Assembly (NCBI RefSeq): GCF_006715165.1
Contig: NZ_VFMS01000001.1
Coordinates: 1,488,001 to 1,552,000, forward strand
Direction of reading: 5' to 3'
Source of the DNA: Arthrobacter sp. SLBN-122
Lineage (GTDB): Bacteria; Actinomycetota; Actinomycetes; Actinomycetales; Micrococcaceae
Length of the DNA stretch: 64,000 nt
The notes below the pieces were generated by a model. It was not told the DNA's origin. It was given only the letters and a program-made list of their open reading frames with translations, and searched no databases. Shown here one piece after another: positions 9,531 through 18,412 of the stretch. The position numbers and the translations under genes are program-made. Within the stretch, counting starts at the first letter, position 1. Each line of letters opens with the position of its first letter.

Positions 9531-9709
9531 GACTGCTTCGGCGGCGCCAAACACCTCATGAGTTCCTGGCGACGAACGCCCAGACTGCTGCCGGCGGACC
9601 GAGGCTCGGACGCCGAGGGGGTGTACAGCAGTTCTCCCTCGGCATGCGCTGGAACGTTCAAGATTGAGGCTGTACTGGATGGGCGAGACTGGTCTCGGCC
9701 ACTTCCTGG

Positions 9710-10174
9710 CTACTCGATTGAGCGCCGGACAACGGGCAGCGCCCTGGAGGCAATTACTTCCTTCATCACGATGGTGGAGTTGAGGCTTTGCACGCCCGGC
9801 AGGCGGCTTAGCACCTTGTCATACAGCTTTTGGTAGGCCTCGCGGTCCGCCGCAACGATGCGGATCATGTAGTCCGGCTCCCCGAACAGTCTTTGGGCCT
9901 CAATGATTTCCGGAACATGGCTGATCGCGGCATCGAACTCATCCAGCACGTCAGGACGGGTGAGCGTTGCGAACGCAACGACTTCAAAGCCGAAGCCGGC
10001 CGAAGCTGCGTCCACGACCGCACGATAGCTGCGTATGATTCCGCGCGCCTCCAGATCCCGCACGCGTCGCTGGCAGCTCGACAGGCTCAACTGCACACGC
10101 CCCGCCAGTTCAGTGAACGATATTCGCCCTTCAAGTTGCAGCAATGCAAGAATCTCCCGATCGATCCTGTCCAT
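9710..10174 (-). CDS. Lrp/AsnC family transcriptional regulator
   Basis: A 154-residue regulator: N-terminal helix-turn-helix (residues 1-55, with DREILALLQLEGRISFTELA) and a C-terminal RAM ligand domain, including GEPDYMIRIVA. Members sense amino acids and control their transport and breakdown. It is transcribed divergently from the C-S lyase/RidA/permease cluster, with 111 bp between start codons, and a TGCAA-N5-TTGCA palindrome lies in the shared region. Regulation of that cluster and of itself is the natural inference. Confidence 0.92.
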   Translation of the reverse strand: MDRIDREILALLQLEGRISFTELAGRVQLSLSSCQRRVRDLEARGIIRSYRAVVDAASAGFGFEVVAFATLTRPDVLDEFDAAISHVPEIIEAQRLFGEPDYMIRIVAADREAYQKLYDKVLSRLPGVQSLNSTIVMKEVIASRALPVVRRSIE

Positions 10175-10216
10175 GCCTCAAAATCTAGCATTTATATGAG
10201 GTTTTTCCGGAGAAGT

Positions 10217-10231
10217 TGCAAACACGTTGCA
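10217..10231. promoter_or_regulatory. candidate Lrp operator
   Basis: TGCAAACACGTTGCA is a perfect 5-5-5 palindrome between the Lrp gene and the C-S lyase gene. On the minus strand it overlaps a TTGCAA -35-like hexamer, about 18 bp before an AT-rich ATATAA box, so binding there could autoregulate lrp. The assignment rests on position and symmetry only. Confidence 0.45.
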
Positions 10232-10285
10232 CGGCTTTCGTCTTAGTGTGAACTGCATCGCAAATACACCACTAAGGAACGCTTC

Positions 10286-11524
10286 GTGAGTACCATGCCT
10301 GACACAGTTTTGATCCCTTCCCTTGATACCGCGCCGACTTCGATATTCGACGAGGTCGTCGAACGGGGCACCTCCAACTCGATGAAGTGGGCCTATAAGC
10401 ACGCTCTTCTTTCTGCGGACGAGGCCGCGGCAGATCCGCTGCCCATGTGGGTGGCCGACACTGACTTCAAGGCCCCCCGGGTCGTGCTGGATGCACTGCA
10501 TGAGGCTGTCGAGCATGGCGTGTTCGGCTACCCGGGCGGGGCCACGAAGAGTTACCTTGATGCTGTCACGGGTTGGCAGGCCAAGCGCTTCGGCTGGGAG
10601 GTCGACCAAAAGTGGGTCCTCCAGACTTCGGGCATCATCACGACCCTCAAGACTGCGGTGCAGGCCTTCTCTGCGCCGGGCGACTCTGTCCTCATCCAGC
10701 CGCCGGTCTACGCGCACTTCCACAACGACATGCTCATGAACGGCCGGCACCTTGCCTTCGCACCGCTGTCTAGGGTCGGAGACCGGTATGAGCTGGACGC
10801 GACGGTGTTCGAGGCCGCTATCCGGCCTGATACCAAAATTTTCATCCTCAGCAACCCCCACAACCCGACCGGCAACGTGTGGACCGAAGACGAACTGCGC
10901 ACGATGGGGGAGATCTGTGCTCGCCACGGCGTGATCGTCATCTCCGATGAGATTCATCAGGACCTCATCATGGACCCCGCTAAGCGCCACATCCCCTTCG
11001 CGTCCCTCAGCGAGGAGTTCGCTCAGAACAGCATCACCTGCACTGCGCCGAGCAAGACTTTCAATCTCCCCGGGTTGCAGAGTGCCAACGTCTTTGTTCC
11101 CAACCAGCGGATGCGGGAAGAGCTCGCACGCCAGTATGACCGGAACATGTTCCCACTGGTCAACGTCCTTGGCATGGTTGCCGCAGAAGCTGCTTACGCC
11201 CACGGCGAGGCCTGGGTGGACGAGATGGTGGCTTATGTCCGGAGCAACCATGAACACTTCGCCGCGTCGATCAACAGCGCGCTTCCGCAACTGAAGGTCC
11301 TGCCGGCCGACTCGCTCTACCTGGCCTGGATGGACTGCCGGGGCCTTGGCCTGAACGCGGAAGAGCTGGACAAGTTCATGCTCACCAAGGCCCGCCTCTG
11401 GCTGGACAAGGGCCAGAAATTCGGTCTCGAAGGACACGGCTACATGCGGGTCAACCTGGGTTGCCCGCGCAGCACTGTCGACGAAGCCATTAACCGGCTC
11501 ACCGCAGCCCTCATCAGCAACTGA
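10286..11524 (+). CDS. MalY/PatB-type PLP C-S lyase (cystathionine beta-lyase family)
   Basis: A 412-residue fold-type I PLP enzyme. The N-terminal PMWVADTDF is typical of the MalY/PatB subgroup; NPHNPTG spans residues 190-196, the PLP-contact aspartate is in SDEIHQD (D221) and the Schiff-base lysine in APSKTF (K257). Subgroup enzymes beta-eliminate cystathionine, cystine or S-alkyl-cysteines to 2-aminoacrylate. Start GTG 10286 has AAGGAACG upstream. RidA, which removes 2-aminoacrylate, starts 14 bp downstream, supporting a beta-elimination role over simple transamination. Confidence 0.88.
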   Translation: MSTMPDTVLIPSLDTAPTSIFDEVVERGTSNSMKWAYKHALLSADEAAADPLPMWVADTDFKAPRVVLDALHEAVEHGVFGYPGGATKSYLDAVTGWQAKRFGWEVDQKWVLQTSGIITTLKTAVQAFSAPGDSVLIQPPVYAHFHNDMLMNGRHLAFAPLSRVGDRYELDATVFEAAIRPDTKIFILSNPHNPTGNVWTEDELRTMGEICARHGVIVISDEIHQDLIMDPAKRHIPFASLSEEFAQNSITCTAPSKTFNLPGLQSANVFVPNQRMREELARQYDRNMFPLVNVLGMVAAEAAYAHGEAWVDEMVAYVRSNHEHFAASINSALPQLKVLPADSLYLAWMDCRGLGLNAEELDKFMLTKARLWLDKGQKFGLEGHGYMRVNLGCPRSTVDEAINRLTAALISN

Positions 11525-11538
11525 AAGAAGAGAATTCC

Positions 11539-12003
11539 ATGACCATCACCATTCAACACCGTCTGTCCGAACTCGGCGTCGTCCTCCCCGCCCCTGCACG
11601 GTCGGTAGCCAACTACCAGCCCTACGTCCGCACCGGGAACCTGCTTTTCACCTCCGGCCAGCTGCCGATGCGCGACGGTGGCTTTACCTCAATGGGCAAG
11701 CTCGGCGAAGGCGTCGACATCGCCGCCGGTCAGGAAGCCGCGCGCTGGTGCGCTGCGAACATCCTCGCCCAGGCCAAGGACGCCCTGGGCGACCTGGCGA
11801 AGATCAAGCGCCTGGTCAAGATCACTGTCTTCGTCGCCAGCGCGCCGGCCTTCACCGACCAGCACCAGGTCGCCAACGGTGCATCTGATTTCCTGGTCGA
11901 GGCGCTCGGCGAGGCAGGAAACCACGCCCGCTCCGCCGTCGGGGTTCCCTCGCTGCCGATGGACGTCCCGGTCGAAATCGAAGCCGTCCTCGAACTCCAC
12001 TGA
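11539..12003 (+). CDS. RidA family enamine/imine deaminase
   Basis: A 154-residue YjgF/RidA-family protein, somewhat longer than the 128-residue E. coli RidA. The C-terminal RSAVGVPSLPMDVPVEIEAV contains the carboxylate-binding arginine and the conserved EIEA glutamate expected in an active deaminase. It hydrolyses reactive 2-aminoacrylate-type enamines, which damage PLP enzymes, to 2-oxo acids and ammonia. It sits 14 bp after the C-S lyase, whose expected product is 2-aminoacrylate, so the pair makes chemical sense. A small GCGGGA/TCCCGC hairpin follows at 12010-12024. Confidence 0.9.
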   Translation: MTITIQHRLSELGVVLPAPARSVANYQPYVRTGNLLFTSGQLPMRDGGFTSMGKLGEGVDIAAGQEAARWCAANILAQAKDALGDLAKIKRLVKITVFVASAPAFTDQHQVANGASDFLVEALGEAGNHARSAVGVPSLPMDVPVEIEAVLELH

Positions 12004-12133
12004 TTCAACCGCGGGACACTCCCGCATCAAACTCATTCACCAAGTACGCACTGGCGACCGCACACCACTGACGACCCAAAGGCATGCCAGAAACCATCTG
12101 ATCCCCCAAGCCCCTTCAAGGAAGAAGAGCGCT

Positions 12134-13576
12134 ATGAAATCTCCCCAACGCGTTCAGGCATATGAAAAAGAGAACCTGAAACGGGATCTCAAGAGCAGGC
12201 ACCTGCAAATGATTGCCATCGGCGGGGCCATCGGAACTGGATTGTTCTACGGCTCCGGCTGGGCCATCCAGACCGCAGGCCCAGCCATCATCATCACCTA
12301 CATCGTCGCCTCAGCCGCCATCTACTTCGTGATGCGCGCCCAAGGCGAAATGTCCGTCGAGGAACCCGTCTCCGGCGGATACATCTCCTACTCAAGCCGC
12401 TACATCCACCCCTTTATGGGATTCCTCAACGGATGGAACGCCTTCATTTTCCTCCTCGCCACCAGTGCGGCCGAACTCAATGCCCTGGGCAAATATGTCC
12501 AGTACTGGGTCCCCGGTATGCCGATCTGGGTCACCGCGGCGATCGCGGTACTCATTATGTTCGTCATCAACGTCGTCGGCGTGAAGTTCTATGGCGAGGC
12601 AGAATTCTGGTTTGCCATCATCAAGGTGGTCGCGATCGTCGTCCTGATCATCTTCGGTGCTGCAATGATCTTCTTCGGGCTCGGCAACGGGGGCCAGCCC
12701 CTCGGACTTGGCAACCTGACGGAACACGGAGGCTTCTTCCCCAACGGCATCAGCGGCTCCATCCTGTCCATCGTGATGGTCGCCTTCGCATTCGGCGGCA
12801 TCGAGAACCTGGGTCTGACTGCCGGCGAAGCCAAAGACGTTGAAAAGACAATGCCCAAGGCCGTAAATGCCACGTTCTGGCGTCTGATGATCTTCTACGT
12901 TGGAGCCATCACTATCCTGGTCACCATTTTCCCCTGGACCTCCTTGACCGGAAAAGGCAGCCCGTTCGTCGAGGTTTTCACCAGGATTGGCATCCCGGCG
13001 GCCGCAACGATCATGAACCTCGTGGTGATGACCGCGGTGCTCTCCGCGGTGAACTCCAGTATCTTCACCAACAGCAGGACCTTCTACAACCTCTCCCTCC
13101 AAGGCAAGGCCCCGGCGTTCCTCGGCAAGGTCAACAGCAAGCAGGTCCCCTCCGGCGCCGTCATTGCCGTCTTCGTCATCATGCTCGCCGGTGTGGGTCT
13201 GAACCTGCTCATGCCGGATCAGGTCTTCGAGATCTTCTCCTCGGTGACCACCTTCGGACTGATCTGCGCCTGGGGCTCGATCGCTCTCAGCCACCTCCGA
13301 TTCCGGAAGCTGCGCATCCAGAACGGACAGGCTGACGCGATCAAGTACAAGTCTCCCTTCTACCCCTACGCCGACTACATCGCTCTCGTATTCGTTGCCG
13401 TGATCCTGGTCTGCATCGCCATCCTGCCGGACATGCAAGTCTCACTGATCGTCTCTGTGGCCTGGGTCGTGGTAGTCGCCGTCGCCTACAGGGTCTACCG
13501 CAAGCGGCAGTCCCCCGAGCAAGTCGAAACCGCTACCGAGGACTCCGTACCCGTCCCCGACCACATGGGCAGCTGA
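12134..13576 (+). CDS. APC family amino acid permease
   Basis: A 480-residue amino acid transporter with about twelve hydrophobic segments. The GGAIGTGLFYGSG motif in TM1 and the cytoplasmic N-terminus (LKRDLKSRHLQMIAIGGA) mark the AAT subfamily of AroP/CycA/GabP/LysP-type importers. Start is ATG 12134; the frame is open further upstream but overlaps RidA and lacks homology-like sequence. It is in line with the C-S lyase and RidA genes, so its cargo may be a sulfur or other amino acid degraded by them. The exact substrate is not readable. Confidence 0.9.
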   Translation: MKSPQRVQAYEKENLKRDLKSRHLQMIAIGGAIGTGLFYGSGWAIQTAGPAIIITYIVASAAIYFVMRAQGEMSVEEPVSGGYISYSSRYIHPFMGFLNGWNAFIFLLATSAAELNALGKYVQYWVPGMPIWVTAAIAVLIMFVINVVGVKFYGEAEFWFAIIKVVAIVVLIIFGAAMIFFGLGNGGQPLGLGNLTEHGGFFPNGISGSILSIVMVAFAFGGIENLGLTAGEAKDVEKTMPKAVNATFWRLMIFYVGAITILVTIFPWTSLTGKGSPFVEVFTRIGIPAAATIMNLVVMTAVLSAVNSSIFTNSRTFYNLSLQGKAPAFLGKVNSKQVPSGAVIAVFVIMLAGVGLNLLMPDQVFEIFSSVTTFGLICAWGSIALSHLRFRKLRIQNGQADAIKYKSPFYPYADYIALVFVAVILVCIAILPDMQVSLIVSVAWVVVVAVAYRVYRKRQSPEQVETATEDSVPVPDHMGS

Positions 13577-13633
13577 CCCCGCCGCCCGTTACTCCTTACC
13601 TCCAGTAAAAACCACTCACAGAAAGTAGTCTCC

Positions 13634-14005
13634 ATGACGTATCACGACCACAATGACCGCCAGTTCTTCCGCAACCTCCGCAAGGGCGCTCCCGCCGCCG
13701 TCGATGCCTTTCAGGCGCTCGACAAGGCTGTTTTCGAGAACCCGGACAACGTCATTCCGCTCAAGTACACCGAGCTCATCGCCGTCGCCGTCGCACTGAC
13801 CACCCAGTGCCCCTACTGCATCGAAGCCCATTCGAACGCCGCCCGTGAAGCAGGCGCCACCGAACAGGAGCTCGCGGAGACCATCATGACAGCCACTGCG
13901 CTCAGGGCAGGAGGCGGTCTTACCCACGGCTGGCAGGCCCTGAAGTTCTTCCAAGGTGAAGCCGCCGCTTCCAACCCAAGCGTCCCAGCGGCATCCTTGT
14001 CCTGA
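13634..14005 (+). CDS. AhpD-like / carboxymuconolactone decarboxylase family protein
   Basis: A 123-residue all-helical CMD/AhpD-fold protein. The redox motif CPYC with following histidine (C59, C62, H66) is the alkylhydroperoxidase/disulfide reductase signature. It starts 57 bp after the permease and is followed by a hairpin at 14017-14060. A thiol redox role would suit a cluster handling sulfur amino acids, with a thioredoxin remnant downstream, but this is inference. The last ten residues are low-complexity. Confidence 0.85.
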   Translation: MTYHDHNDRQFFRNLRKGAPAAVDAFQALDKAVFENPDNVIPLKYTELIAVAVALTTQCPYCIEAHSNAAREAGATEQELAETIMTATALRAGGGLTHGWQALKFFQGEAAASNPSVPAASLS

Positions 14006-14016
14006 GTAACCTCACG

Positions 14017-14060
14017 GCTAAAGCCCGTGTCCCGGAAATATCCCGGGCACGGGCTTCAGC
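14017..14060 (+). terminator. strong hairpin, probable terminator after the AhpD-like gene
   Basis: AAGCCCGTG pairs with CACGGGCTT, extended by GCT/AGC outside and CCCGG/CCGGG inside with one bulge. It lies 12 bp behind the stop codon. There is no T-run, as is common in high-G+C actinobacteria, so it may attenuate rather than stop transcription into the next gene. Confidence 0.55.
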
Positions 14061-14101
14061 CCGTTCACTACCGATCGATCCCCAGCAGAGAGAACACCCG
14101 A

Positions 14102-15184
14102 ATGACCGCCTTCCCACTGACCCCCGCACCAAGCCCGTTGCCCCCCAATGACAGGATGGCTGTCCTGGCGGACCCCGGATTCGGGAACCACTTCACCGAT
14201 CACATGGCCACCGCCTCCTGGTCCCTGACGGACGGCTGGCACGACCAGAAGGTCGGCCCTCTCGAAGCTTTTAGCGTCCACCCGGCGACCTCGGTGCTGC
14301 ACTATGCGCAGGAAATATTCGAAGGACTGAAGGCCTACCGCCACGCTGACGGCTCGGTCTGGCTTTTCCGTCCCGAAGCCAACGCCGCCCGATTCGGACG
14401 ATCCGCCACACGGCTTTCGTTGCCTGTCCTCGATGAGGAACTGTTCCTGGACGCCGTCACGGAACTCGTCCGGGCCGACCACGCCTGGGTCCCCGAGCAT
14501 GGGAAGGAGCACAGCCTCTATATCCGGCCGTTCATGTTCGCCTCGGAACCATTCCTTGGCGTCCGAGCCGCGGCCGAAGCAAAGTTCTGCGTTATCGCCT
14601 CCCCCGCCGGCCCCTACTTTCCTGACGGGCCCACGGGAATCTCCCTGTGGGCCAGCCGGACCCAGACACGCGCAGCCAAGGGAGGGACCGGGGACGCGAA
14701 ATGCGGCGGAAACTACGCCACCGGGCTCGCCGCCCAGGCCGAAGCCCGCGCCAACGGATGCGACCAAGTCCTCTACCTCGACGCCGTCGAACACGAATGG
14801 CTTGAGGAATCAGGCACCATGAACCTGTTCATCATCACAGCCGACCGCGAACTCATCACCCCTGGCTTGGGCACCATTCTGGAGGGCGTGACCCGGGACA
14901 GCATCCTCGCTCTCGCCGAAGAACACGGACTAACGCCGGTGGAGCGGCGCATCGGACTGAGCGAAGTGCAGACTCGCTGCGCGGACGGCACCATCACCGA
15001 GATCTTCGCCAGCGGCACCGCAGCGGCCATCACCCCCGTCGTGTCAATCCAAGGCGAAGACCTTGACATCACCATCGGAACCGGTGAACCGGGCCCGAAC
15101 ACCCTCGCCATCCGTGAACACCTCCTCGGGCTCCAGTACGGCGACCGGCCCGATTCGAGGGGTTGGCTCCAGCGGGTGATCTAA
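14102..15184 (+). CDS. branched-chain amino acid aminotransferase family (class IV)
   Basis: A 360-residue fold-type IV PLP transaminase close to full-length IlvE. The Schiff-base lysine is K200 in GDAKCGGNYA, and the downstream EESGTMNLF and GTAAAITPV segments are typical of branched-chain aminotransferases. It moves the amino group between 2-oxoglutarate and branched-chain or similar acids. ATG 14102 is chosen as it gives a full-length protein after AGAGAGAAC. Being inside an amino acid transport/catabolism cluster, it may be a dedicated catabolic paralogue and not the biosynthetic IlvE. Confidence 0.88.
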   Translation: MTAFPLTPAPSPLPPNDRMAVLADPGFGNHFTDHMATASWSLTDGWHDQKVGPLEAFSVHPATSVLHYAQEIFEGLKAYRHADGSVWLFRPEANAARFGRSATRLSLPVLDEELFLDAVTELVRADHAWVPEHGKEHSLYIRPFMFASEPFLGVRAAAEAKFCVIASPAGPYFPDGPTGISLWASRTQTRAAKGGTGDAKCGGNYATGLAAQAEARANGCDQVLYLDAVEHEWLEESGTMNLFIITADRELITPGLGTILEGVTRDSILALAEEHGLTPVERRIGLSEVQTRCADGTITEIFASGTAAAITPVVSIQGEDLDITIGTGEPGPNTLAIREHLLGLQYGDRPDSRGWLQRVI

Positions 15185-15231
15185 CACGTTCAGAAGAACG
15201 CAGGGATAGAGATACGGAACCGAAGAAGAAG

Positions 15232-16542
15232 ATGACCAGGACCCAAATATCCACGTTGCCCGCCAGCCACATTGAAAGCGCAGGACAGGACGTGGAGCGC
15301 CTCCAGCGCCGCACGATGGTCGTCCTTTCGGCGATGCAAGTCGTGGGCACGGTCGGTGTTGGCATCGCTCCTTCCATCGGCGTGCTCCTGGCCGGCCAGG
15401 TCACCGACAACGAAGCATGGGCCGGGCTGGCCCGTACCTCAAGCACACTCGGCGCGGCCTTGCTGGGCTTTCCCCTGGGCAACCTTGCGGCACGCCGAGG
15501 GCGGAGAGTTGCACTGGCGAGCGGGTGGTGGGTTGCTGCGGCCGGCTCCGGCCTTCTTGTCGCTGCCGCTCAATGGAGCCTGGTCGTTCCCTTATTCATA
15601 GGCTTGCTGCTTATCGGAGCGGGCTCCGCGGTCAGCTTGCAGGCACGGTTTGCCGCAACAGATCTTTCCACCCCCCGTCACCGCGCACGGTCTCTAGCGC
15701 TCATTGTCTGGGTGGGCACCATCGGCAGCGTCCTCGGCCCGAACCTTGGGGTGCCCGGTGAAGTCATCGGCCGTGCAACGGGCCTGACGGTGTTCGCTGC
15801 AGCGTTCCTGATCGCCTCAGGATGCCTCGCCGCTGCCGGAGGCCTTGTTTTTACGCTGCTGCGGCCCGACCCCCTTCTGCTCGCCCGAGCCCATGCCGTC
15901 AACGAGTCCGGTGGCCCGGGCAGCCGCGCGGTGGCCGCCCCGCCTGCAGGGCGTGGCCGGCCCCGGGCCATGCTGGCCGAGCTCCGGCGGAACCGGCCCG
16001 CGCGGCTGGCCGTCGTAGCGATTCTTACCTCTCAGCTCGTCATGGTGGCGATCATGACGATGACGCCGGTGCACATCGAGCACGAAGGCGGATCGGTGAC
16101 GTTCATTGGCATCACAATCAGCCTCCACATCGTGGGGATGTATGGGGTTTCCCCCATTGTGGGCATCGCGGCGGACCGGATCGGCCACCGCCTGACTATC
16201 GCAGCCGGTATCGTCCTCCTTGCGGTTTCTCTGACGATCGGCATGATCAAGTCGTACGACATGGGATGGATGATGGCATCGCTGATCCTGCTCGGCCTGG
16301 GCTGGTCCTTCGGCAACGTCGGAGGTTCCGCCCTGTTCAGTGTGGCGGTATCCGGCCAGGCACGGGCCGCCTCACAAGGAGGCCTCGATGCCCTTTCCAA
16401 CCTTTTCGGAGCCGCGGCCGCCTTCACGGCAGGTCCGGTCCTGATGTTCACCAGCTTCTCAGCCTTGGCGGCCATCGCCATCATTGCTCTGATACCTCTG
16501 ACCGTGCTCACGGCCATCGCCCCGAAAGGAATCCCGTCCTGA
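15232..16542 (+). CDS. MFS transporter
   Basis: A 436-residue major facilitator protein with about twelve hydrophobic segments and a central cytoplasmic loop rich in Arg/Gly/Ala (around residues 210-250). The motif-A region between TM2 and TM3 reads GNLAARRGRRVALASG. It starts 47 bp after the aminotransferase gene in the same direction. Drug-type efflux or metabolite export is likely; the cargo is unknown. ATG 15232 is selected; a longer frame runs back into the aminotransferase gene. Confidence 0.85.
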   Translation: MTRTQISTLPASHIESAGQDVERLQRRTMVVLSAMQVVGTVGVGIAPSIGVLLAGQVTDNEAWAGLARTSSTLGAALLGFPLGNLAARRGRRVALASGWWVAAAGSGLLVAAAQWSLVVPLFIGLLLIGAGSAVSLQARFAATDLSTPRHRARSLALIVWVGTIGSVLGPNLGVPGEVIGRATGLTVFAAAFLIASGCLAAAGGLVFTLLRPDPLLLARAHAVNESGGPGSRAVAAPPAGRGRPRAMLAELRRNRPARLAVVAILTSQLVMVAIMTMTPVHIEHEGGSVTFIGITISLHIVGMYGVSPIVGIAADRIGHRLTIAAGIVLLAVSLTIGMIKSYDMGWMMASLILLGLGWSFGNVGGSALFSVAVSGQARAASQGGLDALSNLFGAAAAFTAGPVLMFTSFSALAAIAIIALIPLTVLTAIAPKGIPS

Positions 16543-16890
16543 CCCACCCGAGATCTCACCCTCCAGTACTTCGAGCGGATCGCCTCCGCCGACGGCATCG
16601 TGCTGGCCGATTTCTGGGCCGCATGGTGTGGGCCCTGCAGGGCGTTTCGCCCCGGTGTTTGAACAGGCCTCCGAGCACAAGCCCCGACATCGTCTTCACC
16701 AAGCTACGGAAGCTGAGCCGGAACTCTCATCCCGGGCACAGATCAGCTCGATTCCTGCGCTGATGATCTTCCGCGACGGGATCCGCCTCTATTCACAACC
16801 AGGGGCGCTGCCTGCTGCTGTGCGGGACTCACTGATGGAGCAGGTGCACGCCCTCGATGTGGACGCCGGCCGGGCACAAAATCCCGGACA
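16543..16890 (+). pseudogene. thioredoxin, frameshifted
   Basis: Directly after the MFS stop the frame reads [20 protein letters not shown] then [11 protein letters not shown], a clear thioredoxin N-half with the WCGPC active site at 16624-16638. An extra T in the run at 16645-16647 shifts the frame and gives a stop at 16660. The next frame resumes with APVFEQASE, is disturbed by an extra C in CCCC (16682-16685) and a compensating deletion near 16705, then reads EAEPELSSRAQISSIPALMI to the end of the fold. No start codon survives at the MFS junction. It is either a recent pseudogene or a cluster of sequence errors. Confidence 0.8.
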
Positions 16891-17020
16891 GGCAAGAGGA
16901 GACATCGAACGACTCCCTCCAGTCGTAGGCCCCAGCCTGAGTACGAGCCCGGGAGCAGTGGCCGGCCTCAGTACCCAAGGGAACTCCGTTCCCAGAAGCC
17001 CTCAGCGATAGCCTCTGCTT

Positions 17021-17914
17021 ATGGGTGAACGATTGAGCATCGAAGGCCTGCGGTACGCGCGGGCCGTGACGGAAACGGGGTCTTTCAGTGCCGCAGCGAG
17101 GACGCACGGAGTGACCCAACCCGCCTTGTCGAACGGGATCGCGAAGCTGGAGGCATCCCTGGGAGAAAAGCTGTTCGATCGTTCCCCCCGCGGTGTAGCA
17201 CTCACCAAATTCGGAGACACGATGCTGCCGCGCATCGAGCAGGCCCTCAGAGCACTTGACGACGTCCACGCAGAAGCCGCGAGGTGGAAGGCGCCCGTAC
17301 CTGAGACGATCCGCCTCGGCGTTTCTCCGCTGATCAACCCAAAGATCGTGGCCAGCGCCTACCGGGCCGTCTGCGACGAGCCCGGGGAGGACGCGCGCAA
17401 GCAACTGGTGCTGCGGGAAGCGAACATGAGCGAACTGCGCGGTGCCCTCGAGGACGGCGACCTGGACATCATCGTCGTTCCCTCCGTGGAGCCGATGCCC
17501 CGCTACGAACACAGGATCATCGATTCCGAGCCATTGGTCCTGGTGGAAACACGGCCAGGGGCAGGACGGGCCCGCGTGGAGGACCTCGCGGGAAAACAGC
17601 TGATCCTGATGCCTGACACGTGCGGCCTTACCGCCTTCACCCGCAGCCTGATCCGCGAGCACGACCTCTCGATCACCGCCTACCCGGGCGAGGCCGGCAC
17701 CTACCGGGTCCTCGAGGAATGGTCGCAGCTCGGGCTCGCGTCCGCCATGCTCCCGAAGTCGAAGCTTGCTGCCGCCGATACGACGTACCGCGAGATCCTC
17801 GATACCGACGGAAGCGTCCTGGAGATCTTCTACGAGACGATCTGGAGCCCCCACTCCCCCATTGCCAACCAACTAGTCCATCTCGCAGGCCGACTGGTCG
17901 AGCACAACAGCTGA
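17021..17914 (+). CDS. LysR family transcriptional regulator
   Basis: A 297-residue LysR regulator: winged helix-turn-helix at residues 5-65 (ETGSFSAAARTHGVTQPALS) and a periplasmic-binding-like effector domain from about 90. ATG 17021 has no ribosome site; TAGCCT at 17009-17014 lies 6 nt before it, pointing to a leaderless mRNA. An ATAAC-N5-GTTAT LysR-type box lies 21 bp after its stop, ahead of the small gene at 18055, which is therefore the likely target. Members of this subfamily (OxyR/CynR-like domains) vary in effector, so none is proposed. Confidence 0.9.
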   Translation: MGERLSIEGLRYARAVTETGSFSAAARTHGVTQPALSNGIAKLEASLGEKLFDRSPRGVALTKFGDTMLPRIEQALRALDDVHAEAARWKAPVPETIRLGVSPLINPKIVASAYRAVCDEPGEDARKQLVLREANMSELRGALEDGDLDIIVVPSVEPMPRYEHRIIDSEPLVLVETRPGAGRARVEDLAGKQLILMPDTCGLTAFTRSLIREHDLSITAYPGEAGTYRVLEEWSQLGLASAMLPKSKLAAADTTYREILDTDGSVLEIFYETIWSPHSPIANQLVHLAGRLVEHNS

Positions 17915-17935
17915 TCAAGCCTCGGACCACGCAGG

Positions 17936-17952
17936 CATAACGATAGGTTATG
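17936..17952. promoter_or_regulatory. LysR-type operator box
   Basis: CATAACGATAGGTTATG is a perfect 6-5-6 palindrome containing the T-N11-A pattern of LysR sites. It lies between the LysR gene and the small gene starting at 18055, about 105 bp before that start, a usual distance for an activator site. Confidence 0.6.
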
Positions 17953-18054
17953 TCCGTATTCATGACCGTCCTCTACCGGGGAGGCGCTGCTGTTCATAGC
18001 GTTGGGAAGGCGCAGCCACCTGCTGCGAATCCTTTGCGACTATTGGAGCTCAAT

Positions 18055-18336
18055 ATGGCCTACCTGGAAATCACCCTGAAGATCGACGATGCCGACCGCG
18101 AGGCCGCGGCCGCCGTGTACGAGAAGTTCAAGCAGCCGTTCCTGGACACCGTTGGCGGTGCCCAAAGCAAACAGCTCCTGGTGCGCGAGGAAGACGTGCA
18201 GGTCCTGCACGGATTCGGCTCCACTGACTGCGCGCAAAAATATCTGGCCACTGATCTCTTCACCCAGGACGTCGTAGTCGCGCTCGCTCCCCTGCTTAAG
18301 GCCGAGCCGGAAGTCCGGATCTACGAGACCGTCTGA
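18055..18336 (+). CDS. small protein, possibly ABM-like alpha/beta barrel
   Basis: A 93-residue soluble protein with the pattern of a dimeric ferredoxin-like barrel: an N-terminal strand YLEITLKI, helix DREAAAAVYEKFKQPFLDTV, strand KQLLVREEDVQVLHGF and a C-terminal strand EVRIYETV. Proteins of this shape include antibiotic-biosynthesis-monooxygenase-like domains, but no catalytic residue can be named. ATG 18055 follows TTGGAGCTC. It sits behind a LysR box and is closed by a 13-bp hairpin, so it is likely a single-gene LysR target. Confidence 0.6.
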   Translation: MAYLEITLKIDDADREAAAAVYEKFKQPFLDTVGGAQSKQLLVREEDVQVLHGFGSTDCAQKYLATDLFTQDVVVALAPLLKAEPEVRIYETV

Positions 18337-18412
18337 CGCTCGCCCTCGTTCAGGACCGGACGGTCCGGACGCCGCGGGCGGAGTCTTGGGCCCTGCGGAA
18401 CTGACGTTCCAC

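Noticed and set aside
10178..11437. A 419-codon minus-strand frame opposite the C-S lyase
   Set aside because: Antisense to a complete PLP enzyme with all motifs; no recognisable protein.
12010..12024. Terminator after ridA
   Set aside because: GCGGGA/TCCCGC is only a 6-bp stem without a T-run; too weak to call as a terminator on its own.
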